NCBI RefSeq assembly: GCF_001746295.1
Contig: NZ_MJAH01000006.1
Span: forward strand, 258,751-322,750
From: Streptomyces sp. LUP47B
GTDB taxonomy: Bacteria > Actinomycetota > Actinomycetes > Streptomycetales > Streptomycetaceae
Length of the DNA stretch: 64,000 bases
Reading direction: 5' to 3'
Shown: positions 1 through 8,153 of the stretch, piece after piece
How positions within the stretch are numbered: position 1 is the stretch's first letter
How the letters are laid out: the number at the start of each line of letters is the position of its first letter
Position numbers and translations under genes: made by a program
The notes under the pieces: model-generated
Seen by the model: the letters and a program-made list of their open reading frames with translations, nothing else
Told to the model about the DNA's origin: nothing
Databases searched by the model: none

Positions 1-449
1 TTCAGCGAGGTGTCCAACTCCAGGCAGACCCGGATGACTTCGGTGCCGCCCGCGCGGGCCTCGTCGATGAAGGCGAGCTGCGCCGGGTCGTCGACCATCA
101 CGGTCACGGCGGCGGCGAGCTTGGGATCGGCGGCGAGTTCGGCGTATCCGGCGCGGTCGGCGGAGGGATAGGCGAGCAGGATGTCGTCGAAGCCGCTCCG
201 GGCCAGCCACAGGGACTCGGCGAGGGTGAACGACATGATGCCCGCGAACCCGTCCTTCGCCAGGACGCGTTCGAGCAGCGCCCGGCACCGCACGGACTTG
301 CTGGCGACGCGGATGGGTTTCCCCGCCGCCCGGCGGACGAGATCGTCCGCGTTGGCGTCGAAGGCGTCCAGGTCCACGATCGCGAGGGGGGCGTCGAGAT
401 GGGCGGTGGCCCGGTCGTAACGGGTCCGGTCGGCGGCGCGCGCAGTCAT
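1..449 (-). CDS. PLP-dependent amino acid deaminase/alanine racemase-family protein (N-terminal part, cut by window edge)
   Basis: The gene reads leftwards from an ATG at 449 and runs off the left edge, so only about 149 N-terminal residues are visible. The segment APLAIVDLDAFDANADDLVR followed by KPIRVASKSVRCRALLE is the first strand and PLP-lysine region of the fold-type III alanine racemase family, with the probable Schiff-base lysine at residue 51. This subgroup is usually annotated as amino acid deaminase/aldolase or D-threonine aldolase-like. Substrate cannot be told from this fragment. No signal peptide is present, so it is cytoplasmic. Confidence 0.8.
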   Translation of the reverse strand, partial: MTARAADRTRYDRATAHLDAPLAIVDLDAFDANADDLVRRAAGKPIRVASKSVRCRALLERVLAKDGFAGIMSFTLAESLWLARSGFDDILLAYPSADRAGYAELAADPKLAAAVTVMVDDPAQLAFIDEARAGGTEVIRVCLELDTSL

Positions 450-718
450 GGACGAAGACTGCCAGACAGGATTACCGCAGGGTAGGGGGACGTTCCGGGC
501 AGATGCCGCCGGCCTGGTGGACTGGTTCCCGTTCGCCCAGGAACAACCCGTAGAGTGACGCGCACGCACGCAGGGCTGGTCGCCCCCGTCGCCGCCGCGC
601 CGGGATGCCGGCCCTTCCGTGCGGGTATGCGTGCCCGGACGGCCGTCTTTTCTGCCGGCGACTCCGACGAGGGCCCGCGCACGACCGAACGGCTCGGACA
701 TGAGGAAACGGGGGGTGC

Positions 719-2785
719 ATGAGCACCGAAGCACGTCGCGCCTCGATTCCTCCACGCCCGGCGACCCCACCGAGGCCGGCCCAGCCGCCGACTGCGGGCG
801 AGGACGGGCCCGGTTCGGAGCCGTCCGAGGAGTCGCGGCGCCGGGAAGCCGCCGAGCCGGGTGAACGGGAGATCGTCGAGCCGGGCGGGCGGATGAGCGA
901 GGACACCGACTGGCAGGCCTTCGGCGAGCGGAGCCGCCGAAACCCGGGAGCGCAGGGTCGGGCGACGTTCGCCGGGTTCGACTGGCAGGCGTCCGGTGAG
1001 AGCGGCGCACGGGTGTCCGGCGGTCCGGACACCTCGGGTCGCCATACCCCCGGTGACGCGGGCCGACAGGACGCCGCCGCCACGGCGCCCCGCGCGTTCG
1101 GCGACAGGAACGGGCGACGGGAGACCGACGTGCCGGGTGGGGAGCGGTCCCAGGCATCGGGTGCCACCGGTCGGCCCCCGATACGACCGACCGACGACCC
1201 GGGCTCCGGCTCCACACCACCCAACGGTGAGGCCTGGTCCGCGCCGGACGGCGACGCACCCGCGAACCCTCCCACGGGCACGGGGCGGTCCCAGACCCCT
1301 TCCGGCACCGACGCCCGATCCGGCCCCCGGAACCCCAACACCCCGTTCCCCGGCAGCATCCCGCCTCCGCCCCCGGCCTCGGCCCGCTTCCCGGACACCC
1401 CTCCGGCGCCGGACCCGAAGACCCCCCGTTTTCCCGCGCAGGGCTCGCCGTCGGTGTCCGGTACCGTGCCGCCCCGGCCCGGCACCCAGCCCTCCGTGCC
1501 TCCGCGCCGCACCGACACCCCCGCCGAGACCGCGTCCGAGACGACCTTCCGGATGCGGCCGGTGCCTACGGGGCCCGCGGCCGGTGACGGGCGTACCGGC
1601 TCGGCCTCCACGCCCTCCGCGACGCGGGGGCCTTCGGGCGGCACCGTCATACCGCCCGTGCCCGACGCCCGCCCCGCCTCCGGTCGCCCTGGAGCCGATC
1701 CACACCGTCCGGGTGCGGCCGCCCGCCCCGGGTTCCCGCCGCGCCCCACGCGTGAGGCCTCGGGCGCCGGTGCCATGCGCACGCCCTCGGCGCCCGCGGG
1801 CCCGCCGACCACGCCGCCGGTGCCCACCAGTCGGCCTTCTGCACCCCCAGCACCTCCCCGGCCCTCCACGCCCCCCGCCGCTACGGAATCGTCGGCCGCC
1901 TCCCTCGCACCCGACCCGGCCCTCTCCTGGAGCGCTCCCATGCCCCCGCATGCCGGAACGCCCGGCAACGGGCGGCCCGTTGTGTCGTTCGGGGAGCCCG
2001 AGGTCGGCTACAAGGAGCGGTCGTGGGGGGTGCGGATCCCTCCCCGGATCGCTGCCGTGGCCGCGTGTGCCGTGCTCGGGCTCGGGCTCATCGGCGGTGC
2101 CGTCACCGGGAGTTGGCTGATCGGGGACTCCGGGGACGAAGGCGGCGGGGACAGGTTCACCCAGGCCGGTGAGCTGTGGCACAGCGTGCCCGTCGACCAG
2201 TTGTTCCCGCCGACCGTGGACGGCCAGGGCGCCGGGCCCGGGGGAGCCGACCGCACGTGGACGCGGATCGCCGTCGCCCCCGACAGCGGCTGCGCGAACG
2301 CCTTCGATCCCCTGCTGCGCAAGGCCCTCGCCCCCGTCGGCTGCGAGCGCCTGCTGCGCGCCACCTACACGGACGCCACCCAGAGCTACGTCACCACCGT
2401 CGGCCTGCTCTTCACCGACGCCGACGCCGGCGCCATGCGCGACCTCGACACCCGCTTCACCCGCGACGGCCTGGCCGACCGCACCGACCTGATGCCCCTC
2501 CCGTACGCCGCGAAGAACACCCTCGCCGCGGACTTCGGCGCGGCGCAGCGGGCCTCCTGGACGATCTCCGTCCTCACCGACGCCCCCGTGGTCGCCTTCG
2601 CCGTCTCCGGCTGGGCGGACGGCCGTACGGTCGACACCCCGGAGTCCGCCGAGAAGGCCATGGAGTCCGGCGACACCACCCCCGCCGCCCAGGCAGGTCT
2701 CGGCAACGAGGCGCAGGGGCTGGCCGACCGTGTCGAACGCGCCCTGCGCAAGACCGTCACCTCGCCCCCGGAGCAGTCCTCATGA
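719..2785 (+). CDS. Proline-rich single-pass membrane protein paired with a mycosin
   Basis: A 688-residue protein. Residues 1 to about 430 are a low-complexity Pro/Gly/Ser/Thr/Arg-rich region, predicted disordered and cytoplasmic. One membrane segment follows at about 443-466 (IAAVAACAVLGLGLIGGAV), then a roughly 220-residue extracytoplasmic domain with two cysteines (DSGCANAF and VGCERLL). The stop codon overlaps the start of the downstream subtilisin gene in an ATGA, so the two are translationally coupled. I do not recognise a defined domain. The topology and the mycosin partner suggest a type VII secretion-associated or protease-associated role, but this is inference from context. No ESX ATPase or WXG100 gene is visible nearby. 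Confidence 0.85.
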   Translation: MSTEARRASIPPRPATPPRPAQPPTAGEDGPGSEPSEESRRREAAEPGEREIVEPGGRMSEDTDWQAFGERSRRNPGAQGRATFAGFDWQASGESGARVSGGPDTSGRHTPGDAGRQDAAATAPRAFGDRNGRRETDVPGGERSQASGATGRPPIRPTDDPGSGSTPPNGEAWSAPDGDAPANPPTGTGRSQTPSGTDARSGPRNPNTPFPGSIPPPPPASARFPDTPPAPDPKTPRFPAQGSPSVSGTVPPRPGTQPSVPPRRTDTPAETASETTFRMRPVPTGPAAGDGRTGSASTPSATRGPSGGTVIPPVPDARPASGRPGADPHRPGAAARPGFPPRPTREASGAGAMRTPSAPAGPPTTPPVPTSRPSAPPAPPRPSTPPAATESSAASLAPDPALSWSAPMPPHAGTPGNGRPVVSFGEPEVGYKERSWGVRIPPRIAAVAACAVLGLGLIGGAVTGSWLIGDSGDEGGGDRFTQAGELWHSVPVDQLFPPTVDGQGAGPGGADRTWTRIAVAPDSGCANAFDPLLRKALAPVGCERLLRATYTDATQSYVTTVGLLFTDADAGAMRDLDTRFTRDGLADRTDLMPLPYAAKNTLAADFGAAQRASWTISVLTDAPVVAFAVSGWADGRTVDTPESAEKAMESGDTTPAAQAGLGNEAQGLADRVERALRKTVTSPPEQSS

Positions 2786-3966
2786 GCGTCACGACCCGCC
2801 GGGCAGGTCTCCTGAGCGTCCTCCTCGCCGCCTCCGTCGCCCTGGTCCCGCCCACCGCCGCGCACGCCGACGGCATCCGCGCCAAGCAGTGGGCCCTGGA
2901 CGCCATGCACACCCAGGAGGCCTGGCAGACCACCAAGGGCGCGGGCGTCACCGTCGCCGTCCTGGACACCGGCGTCGAGAACGACCATCCCGACCTCGTC
3001 GGCAACGTCCTCACCGGCAAGGACATGATCGGCTTCGGAGCCGTGCGAGGGCAGCGGCCCTGGGCGCGGCACGGCACCGCCATGGCCGGCATCATCGCCG
3101 GTCACGGACACGGCGTGGGCAACGGCGACGGTGTCATGGGCATCGCCCCCGAGGCGAAAATCCTCCCCGTCCGCGTGATCCTGGAGGACGGGGACCCGGC
3201 CCGCTCCAGGGCCCGCAACACCCGCGGCAACGCCCTCGCCGAAGGCATCCGCTGGGCCGCCGACCACGGCGCCGACGTCATCAACCTCTCCCTCGGCGAC
3301 GACTCCGCCTCCGCGCACCCCGAGGCCGGGGAGGACGACGCCGTCCAGTACGCGCTCAAGAAGGGCGCCGTCGTCGTCGCCTCGGCGGGCAACGGCGGCG
3401 AGAAGGGCGACCACATCTCCTACCCGGCCGCCTACCCGGGTGTCATCGCCGCCACCGCCGTCGACAAGTTCGGCACCCGCGCCTCCTTCTCCACCCGCCG
3501 CTGGTACGCCACGGTCGCGGCCCCCGGTGACGACGTCGTCATCGCCGACCCCGACCACAAGTACTACGAGGGCTGGGGAACCAGCGCCGCCTCCGCGTTC
3601 GTGTCGGGCGCGGTCGCCCTCGTCAAGGCCGCCCACCCGGACCTGACGCCCGCACAGATCAAGAAGCTCCTGGAGGACACGGCCCGCAACGCCCCCTCAG
3701 GCGGCCGCGACGACTCCCGCGGCTTCGGCTTCATCGACCCCGCGGCAGCCCTGAAGGCCGCGGCCCGTCTGAAGCCGCAGGGCCTGCAGCCGGCGTCCTA
3801 CGGCGAGAAGTACTTCGGTTCCGGGCCCGATGCCGCCAAGTCGGGGGACGACACGGCCAGTTGGGCGGCCCCGCTCGCGGGCGGCCTGGGCGTGGCCCTG
3901 CTGATCGCCGGAGTCGTCCTGTGGCGGGGCCGCCGGGGCCCCCGCCGGTCCTACGAGGGCTTCTGA
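2782..3966 (+). CDS. Mycosin-like S8 subtilisin serine protease, membrane anchored
   Basis: 394 residues starting at the ATG inside the ATGA overlap with the upstream gene. The N-terminus is a Sec signal (LLSVLLAASVALVPPTAAHA, cleavage after AHA). The subtilisin triad is complete: Asp in VAVLDTGVENDH, His in RHGTAMAGIIAG, Ser in GTSAASAFVSGAVAL. A C-terminal membrane helix (LAGGLGVALLIAGVVLW) ends in a basic tail RGRRGPRR. Signal peptide, S8 domain and C-terminal anchor together are the mycosin (MycP) architecture of type VII secretion systems. Without other ESX genes in view it may instead be a stand-alone cell-surface protease. The following gene is convergent, 14 bp away. Confidence 0.9.
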   Translation: MSVTTRRAGLLSVLLAASVALVPPTAAHADGIRAKQWALDAMHTQEAWQTTKGAGVTVAVLDTGVENDHPDLVGNVLTGKDMIGFGAVRGQRPWARHGTAMAGIIAGHGHGVGNGDGVMGIAPEAKILPVRVILEDGDPARSRARNTRGNALAEGIRWAADHGADVINLSLGDDSASAHPEAGEDDAVQYALKKGAVVVASAGNGGEKGDHISYPAAYPGVIAATAVDKFGTRASFSTRRWYATVAAPGDDVVIADPDHKYYEGWGTSAASAFVSGAVALVKAAHPDLTPAQIKKLLEDTARNAPSGGRDDSRGFGFIDPAAALKAAARLKPQGLQPASYGEKYFGSGPDAAKSGDDTASWAAPLAGGLGVALLIAGVVLWRGRRGPRRSYEGF

Positions 3967-3980
3967 GGCGGGGCGAAGCC

Positions 3981-4979
3981 TCAGCGGGCCGCCGCACTGG
4001 TGGCGTTCGCCGACGCGGACGCCGAGGCGTCCTCCCCGGTGAACACCGACACCGCCGCCTTCGCCGCCGCCTCCACCAGCGAAATCCCCTTCGCCTGTGT
4101 GGAGTTCCCCTTCGAGAGCACGGCCACCAGATACGCGTGGCCGTCCACCGTCACCCGCCCGATGCTGTTGACGTCCCACAGCCCGGTCGTGCTGCGCGGC
4201 AGCCACCCGTTCTTCAGCGCCCACCCGGAGCCGTCGGCCGCGGCCGACACCCCCCAGTGCTGGTCGGCCTCTATCCGGCCCATGAGCCCCTGAAGGTACG
4301 ACCGCGAGGCCTCGCTCAGCTCCGAGTCGTCCCCGAACACCTGCTGGAGCAGGGTGAGCTGGTCGGCCGCCGTGGTCTGGGTCAGCCCCCACAGCGCCCC
4401 GTCGCCGCCCTCCGTGCCGGTCAGCCCGAACTTCTTGTTGGCGGCGTCGAGCCCGGAGGCCTTCCCGATGATGTCCCACAGCGCCGACGCCGAGGCGTTG
4501 TCGCTGTTCTCGATCATCGTGGTGGCGTACGCCTTCTCCCGCGCGCTGAGCCGGGTGCCCGCCTCCTGGTGCCGGAGCAGCAGCGCCGCCAGGATGTCGA
4601 CCTTCACGATGCTCGCCGTGTCGAAGGCACCGTCGCCGAAGACGGCGCTGTCGCCCGACTCCAGGTCCAGCACCGCCGCCGAGACCTTCTCGTCGCCCGT
4701 CACGCGCACCGCCTTCATGGCGTCGGACAGCCGCCCGTCGAAATCCACCACCGGCTCGGACATGGCAGCCGCCTCCTCGGTCGCGGCCGCCGGGGAGGAC
4801 GAGAACGATGGCACCGGCGCCGACGATACGGTGCCGCCCCCGGAGTGCGCCTGCGCCTTCACGTACACGGTCCCCCCGGCCGTGACGCCGGCTATGGCGA
4901 CGCAGGCGAGCGCGGTGTACATCAACGGCCGCAGGGGGAACCTGCGGGCACGGCGTCTGGCGGCTGTGGAGGACTCCAT
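3981..4979 (-). CDS. Class A beta-lactamase-related serine hydrolase, membrane anchored
   Basis: 332 residues with a basic N-terminus and one membrane anchor (LMYTALACVAIAGVTAGG), so the catalytic domain should lie outside the cell. Beta-lactamase/DD-peptidase motifs are present: SxxK as SIVK in FDTASIVKVDILAALL and SDN in ENSDNASASALWD. The third motif reads KNG (ALKNGW) instead of the usual KTG/KSG. The family includes penicillinases and cell-wall-related serine hydrolases; the altered third motif makes true antibiotic hydrolysis uncertain. It is convergent with the mycosin gene. Confidence 0.85.
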   Translation of the reverse strand: MESSTAARRRARRFPLRPLMYTALACVAIAGVTAGGTVYVKAQAHSGGGTVSSAPVPSFSSSPAAATEEAAAMSEPVVDFDGRLSDAMKAVRVTGDEKVSAAVLDLESGDSAVFGDGAFDTASIVKVDILAALLLRHQEAGTRLSAREKAYATTMIENSDNASASALWDIIGKASGLDAANKKFGLTGTEGGDGALWGLTQTTAADQLTLLQQVFGDDSELSEASRSYLQGLMGRIEADQHWGVSAAADGSGWALKNGWLPRSTTGLWDVNSIGRVTVDGHAYLVAVLSKGNSTQAKGISLVEAAAKAAVSVFTGEDASASASANATSAAAR

Positions 4980-5129
4980 GCCGCCGATCGTCGGGCCGCC
5001 GACTGTGCGGGCCGTTAGACGGACGTTAGAGCTGTGTCAGCGAACTCTGAGAAACCCGTGAAAGTGGTCACGGACGGGTTTCCGGGCCCGCACAACCGCA
5101 GCAGCAAGCCCCCTATAGGGTCGGTGACC

Positions 5130-5861
5130 GTGGCGAACAAGAACATTCCCGACCCCGGCTTCTCCGACGACGACGGCTCCGCCGATCCCCGGCTGACCGC
5201 GGCGCTCGCGGCCTGGGCCGAGGACCGCGCCGCCGTGGGCCCGGTCCTGGACGCCCTCAAGGGTGCCCGGCTGCTGGTCCCCGTGGTGGCCGTGCTCGGC
5301 GAGGTCGAGGAGGACGCGAACGGGCTGCGCCGCGAGAAGACCAGTGACATGGCCGTTCCCACCCTCAAGGCCGGATCCCGGACCGCCCTGCCGGCCTTCA
5401 CCTCCACCGCGTCGCTGGCCCGCTGGGACCCCGGGGCCCGCCCCGTCGCCGTACCCCTGCACCAGGCGCTGCAGGCCGCCGCGCAGGAGAAGGCCGACAC
5501 GGTCGTACTGGATCTGGCGGGGCCGGTGCCCTTCGAGCTGACCGGCTCGGCGTTGCTCGCCCTCGCCGAGGGACGCACCACCACGGACCCGCTCGCCGAC
5601 CCGGCGGTCGTGGACGCGGTGCGCGCCGTCGTCGCCGACGTGCGCGCGGTGCTGCGCGCCTATCTGGGCCCGGGCAACGCCGACGGCACCCTCGCCCTGG
5701 TCTTCGAGCCGGCCGTGCCGCACGACGCCGGCGTCCACGCGGTCGCGCGGCGCCTCGCCGCCGACGAAACACTGAGGGCCCGCCTGGTGCGCGGCCTCGA
5801 CCTGGCAGTGCTGCCGGCCGACGCCACACCTCCGGGCGAGCCCTTGTACGTACGGGGATGA
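5130..5861 (+). CDS. SseB family protein
   Basis: A 243-residue soluble protein with the SseB N-terminal fold (LDALKGARLLVPVVAVLGEV, then TSDMAVPTLKAG and LPAFTSTASLARW). The frame is open further upstream to GTG 5034, but the conserved part begins near VANKNIPDPGF. I place the start at GTG 5130, with GTG 5124 as the alternative. A TAGGGT hexamer at 5116-5121 lies where a -10 element would make a leaderless transcript starting at one of these GTGs, and no clear Shine-Dalgarno sequence is seen. SseB proteins in actinobacteria have no settled function. Confidence 0.8.
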   Translation: MANKNIPDPGFSDDDGSADPRLTAALAAWAEDRAAVGPVLDALKGARLLVPVVAVLGEVEEDANGLRREKTSDMAVPTLKAGSRTALPAFTSTASLARWDPGARPVAVPLHQALQAAAQEKADTVVLDLAGPVPFELTGSALLALAEGRTTTDPLADPAVVDAVRAVVADVRAVLRAYLGPGNADGTLALVFEPAVPHDAGVHAVARRLAADETLRARLVRGLDLAVLPADATPPGEPLYVRG

Positions 5862-5862
5862 G

Positions 5863-6237
5863 CTAGCCGTAGATCGGCCCGGTGTACTTCTCGCCGGGGC
5901 CCTGGCCCGGCTCGTCCGGGACCAGGGACGCCTCGCGGAAGGCCAGCTGGAGGGACTTCAGGCCGTCCCGCAGCGGGGCCGCGTGGAAGGAGCTGATCTC
6001 CGTCGCGCTCCCGTCCAGCAGTCCGGCGAGGGCGTGGATCAGCTTGCGGGCCTCGTCCAGGTCCTTGTACTTGTCGCCCTCCTCGGTCAGACCGAGCTTC
6101 ACCGCGGCGGCACTCATCAGGTTGACGGCGACCGTCACGATCACCTCGACGGCGGGGACCTCGGCGATGTCGCGGGTCATCTCGTCGAAGTCGGGGGAGG
6201 CGGGAGCGCCGGTAGACGCGGGAGGGGTGTCACTCAT
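5863..6237 (-). CDS. DUF1844 domain protein
   Basis: 124 residues, convergent with the SseB gene (1-bp gap). The core VIVTVAVNLMSAAAVKLGL, then DLDEARKLIHALAGLLDG, is the DUF1844 helical domain often found beside infC in actinobacteria. The first three codons of the open frame (from GTG 6246) are disregarded in favour of ATG 6237. No membrane segment or catalytic motif is seen. Function unknown. Confidence 0.85.
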   Translation of the reverse strand: MSDTPPASTGAPASPDFDEMTRDIAEVPAVEVIVTVAVNLMSAAAVKLGLTEEGDKYKDLDEARKLIHALAGLLDGSATEISSFHAAPLRDGLKSLQLAFREASLVPDEPGQGPGEKYTGPIYG

Positions 6238-6595
6238 GGCCCCCACGATAGGGCCCGGCGCACGTCGGTTCGCACCACCCCCGGGTTGCTGCTAACCTTG
6301 TGTAACGACCGGCTGGACATTCGCGTGTTCGGCCCACAAGTGGAGGCTCCGATCTCCCACCCGGCCATCCCCTGGGAAGGCGGGTCACCCCGGTCAGGCG
6401 GCCACCATCGTTCCGTACGGACGATGGAGTCGCCCGAAAGTGCGCCCCGCGTCATCGCGGCGGTGCTCCGGCAGTGTTGGAGCCCCGTCTGTGATCCGCC
6501 GGGGCATTTTTTGTTCCTCGGTGCGGTTAGGTCTGAAGAAAAGACATACGCGGCTGTCCGCCAGACCGCCGTGTGGTGCTAACCGAGGAGGATCC
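6238..6595 (+). promoter_or_regulatory. infC operon leader region
   Basis: A 358-bp region between the DUF1844 start and infC with no credible gene. It holds a terminator-like hairpin (6482-6512) about 85 bp before infC and, just before the ATC start, a strong Shine-Dalgarno GAGGAGGA (6585-6592). A long structured leader with an internal terminator fits attenuation or autoregulation of the IF3-L35-L20 operon, as known for this operon in other bacteria by different leader types. Mechanism here is inference. Confidence 0.5.
6482..6512 (+). terminator. Attenuator-like intrinsic terminator in infC leader
   Basis: GCCCCG (6482-6487) pairs with CGGGGC (6500-6505) and is followed directly by a run of six T (6507-6512). 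U-tracts are uncommon in this GC-rich genome, so this looks like a genuine Rho-independent terminator. It lies upstream of infC on the same strand, so read-through control is likely. Confidence 0.65.
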
Positions 6596-7267
6596 ATCAG
6601 CGCCGAGCCCCGCATCAACGACCGGATTCGCGTTCCCGAGGTGCGACTTGTCGGTCCCAGTGGCGAGCAGGTGGGCATCGTCCCCCTGGCCAAGGCACTG
6701 GAGCTTGCGCAGGAGTACGACCTGGACCTGGTCGAGGTCGCGGCGAACGCCCGTCCGCCCGTGTGCAAGCTCATGGACTACGGGAAGTTCAAGTACGAGT
6801 CGGCCATGAAGGCCCGTGAGGCGCGCAAGAACCAGGCGCACACGGTCATCAAGGAGATGAAGCTCCGGCCGAAGATCGACCCGCACGACTATGACACCAA
6901 GAAGGGTCACGTCGTCCGGTTCCTCAAGCAGGGCGACAAGGTCAAGATCACGATCATGTTCCGTGGTCGCGAGCAGTCCCGGCCCGAGCTGGGCTACCGA
7001 CTGCTGCAGCGTCTCGCGGAGGACGTCCAGGACCTCGGCTTCATCGAGTCGAATCCGAAGCAGGACGGCCGAAACATGATCATGGTTCTCGGTCCGCACA
7101 AGAAGAAGACCGAGGCGATGGCCGAGGCCCGCCAGGCGCAGGAAGCCCGCAAGGCAGACGCGAAGGCCAACCCCGGCAAGTCGCAGAACGCCGCGGAGGA
7201 CGACCACGTCGAGGACGAGACCGAGGTCGAGGTCGAGGCCCCGGCAGAGGCTTCCGCCGACGCGTGA
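6596..7267 (+). CDS. infC: Translation initiation factor IF-3, ATC start codon
   Basis: 223 residues from an ATC codon. The protein begins ISAEPRINDRIRVPEVRLVG, the standard IF-3 N-terminal domain. The lysine-rich linker (AMKAREARKNQAHTVIKEMK) and C-terminal domain (FRGREQSRPELGYRLLQRL) follow. An acidic tail of about 25 residues (EEDDHVEDETEVEVE) extends the usual length. No ATG, GTG or TTG occurs in frame between the far upstream codons and the conserved N-terminus, and ATC 6596 sits 5 nt after GAGGAG. Rare AUU/AUC starts are a known hallmark of infC, letting IF-3 limit its own synthesis by rejecting non-canonical starts. First gene of infC-rpmI-rplT. Confidence 0.93.
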   Translation: MSAEPRINDRIRVPEVRLVGPSGEQVGIVPLAKALELAQEYDLDLVEVAANARPPVCKLMDYGKFKYESAMKAREARKNQAHTVIKEMKLRPKIDPHDYDTKKGHVVRFLKQGDKVKITIMFRGREQSRPELGYRLLQRLAEDVQDLGFIESNPKQDGRNMIMVLGPHKKKTEAMAEARQAQEARKADAKANPGKSQNAAEDDHVEDETEVEVEAPAEASADA

Positions 7268-7377
7268 CCCCGGGGGACGCGAGTCCCCAGGACACAAACC
7301 GATACAAGAGCGACGCTCACCGTGCCCGGTTTCAGGACCGGGCACCGGAGCGCCACCGACGAGGAGAGAACGGCGCT

Positions 7378-7572
7378 ATGCCGAAGAACAAGACGCACAG
7401 CGGTTCCAGCAAGCGCTTCAAGATCACCGGCTCCGGCAAGGTGCTCCGCGAGCGCGCCGGCAAGCGCCACTACCTCGAGCACAAGACGTCGCGCCTGACG
7501 CGCCGCCTCACCGGCAACGCCGAGATGGCCCCGGGCGACGCCAAGAAGATCAAGAAGCTTCTCGGCAAGTGA
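7378..7572 (+). CDS. rpmI: 50S ribosomal protein L35
   Basis: 64 residues, the usual L35 length, with MPKNKTHSGSSKRFKITGSG and the basic C-terminus LTGNAEMAPGDAKKIKKLLGK. ATG 7378 is preceded by GAGGAGAG. It lies 110 bp after infC and 101 bp before rplT in the conserved IF3-L35-L20 operon. Confidence 0.97.
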   Translation: MPKNKTHSGSSKRFKITGSGKVLRERAGKRHYLEHKTSRLTRRLTGNAEMAPGDAKKIKKLLGK

Positions 7573-7673
7573 CGTACCCGGCGCCGTCACCGAGCGCCGT
7601 ACGTCTGGACCGGGACCCCATCGATACCGGGCCGTGTGAGTCCAACCACGGCCCCGCTGCAAGGAGTTAACAA

Positions 7674-8057
7674 GTGGCACGCGTCAAGCGGGCAGTCAAC
7701 GCCCACAAGAAGCGCCGGGCGATCCTCGAGGCGGCCTCCGGCTACCGCGGTCAGCGTTCGCGCCTGTACCGCAAGGCCAAGGAGCAGGTCACCCACTCGC
7801 TGGTCTACAACTACAACGACCGCAAGAAGCGCAAGGGTGACTTCCGGCGGCTGTGGATCCAGCGCATCAACGCCGCTGCCCGCGCCAACGGCATCACGTA
7901 CAACCGCTTCATCCAGGGTCTGAACGCGGCGAACATCGAGGTCGACCGCAAGATCCTGGCCGAGCTGGCCGTCAACGACGCGCCGGCGTTCGCCGCGCTC
8001 GTCGAGGTCGCGCAGAAGGCTCTGCCGGCGGACGTGAACGCACCGAAGGCCGCGTGA
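7674..8057 (+). CDS. rplT: 50S ribosomal protein L20
   Basis: 127 residues starting at GTG 7674 after AAGGAG. ARVKRAVNAHKKRRAILE and SYNRFIQGL-type sequence (here ITYNRFIQGLNAANIEVDRK) are the RNA-binding N-terminal and globular C-terminal parts of L20, an early 50S assembly protein and known repressor of its own operon in other bacteria. The strong terminator at 8091-8120 closes the operon. Confidence 0.97.
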   Translation: MARVKRAVNAHKKRRAILEAASGYRGQRSRLYRKAKEQVTHSLVYNYNDRKKRKGDFRRLWIQRINAAARANGITYNRFIQGLNAANIEVDRKILAELAVNDAPAFAALVEVAQKALPADVNAPKAA

Positions 8058-8090
8058 CGCTGCGCCTGCCCTAGGCCGACGTGACTGTGT

Positions 8091-8120
8091 GGACCCGCAG
8101 GCTGTGATGCCTGCGGGTCC
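8091..8120 (+). terminator. Terminator of infC-rpmI-rplT operon
   Basis: A perfect 12-bp stem GGACCCGCAGGC / GCCTGCGGGTCC with a 6-nt loop, followed by GCTGTTT, 33 bp after the rplT stop. Confidence 0.85.
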
Positions 8121-8153
8121 GCTGTTTCCCGCACACTTCCGAAGGTGAAGAGC

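Noticed and set aside
446..2182. Long leftward open frames opposite the proline-rich gene (446-2182 and 472-1968)
   Set aside because: Composition is Gly/Arg-rich nonsense without motifs; these are mirror images of a very GC-rich coding strand. The rightward frame has a start context and couples to the mycosin gene.
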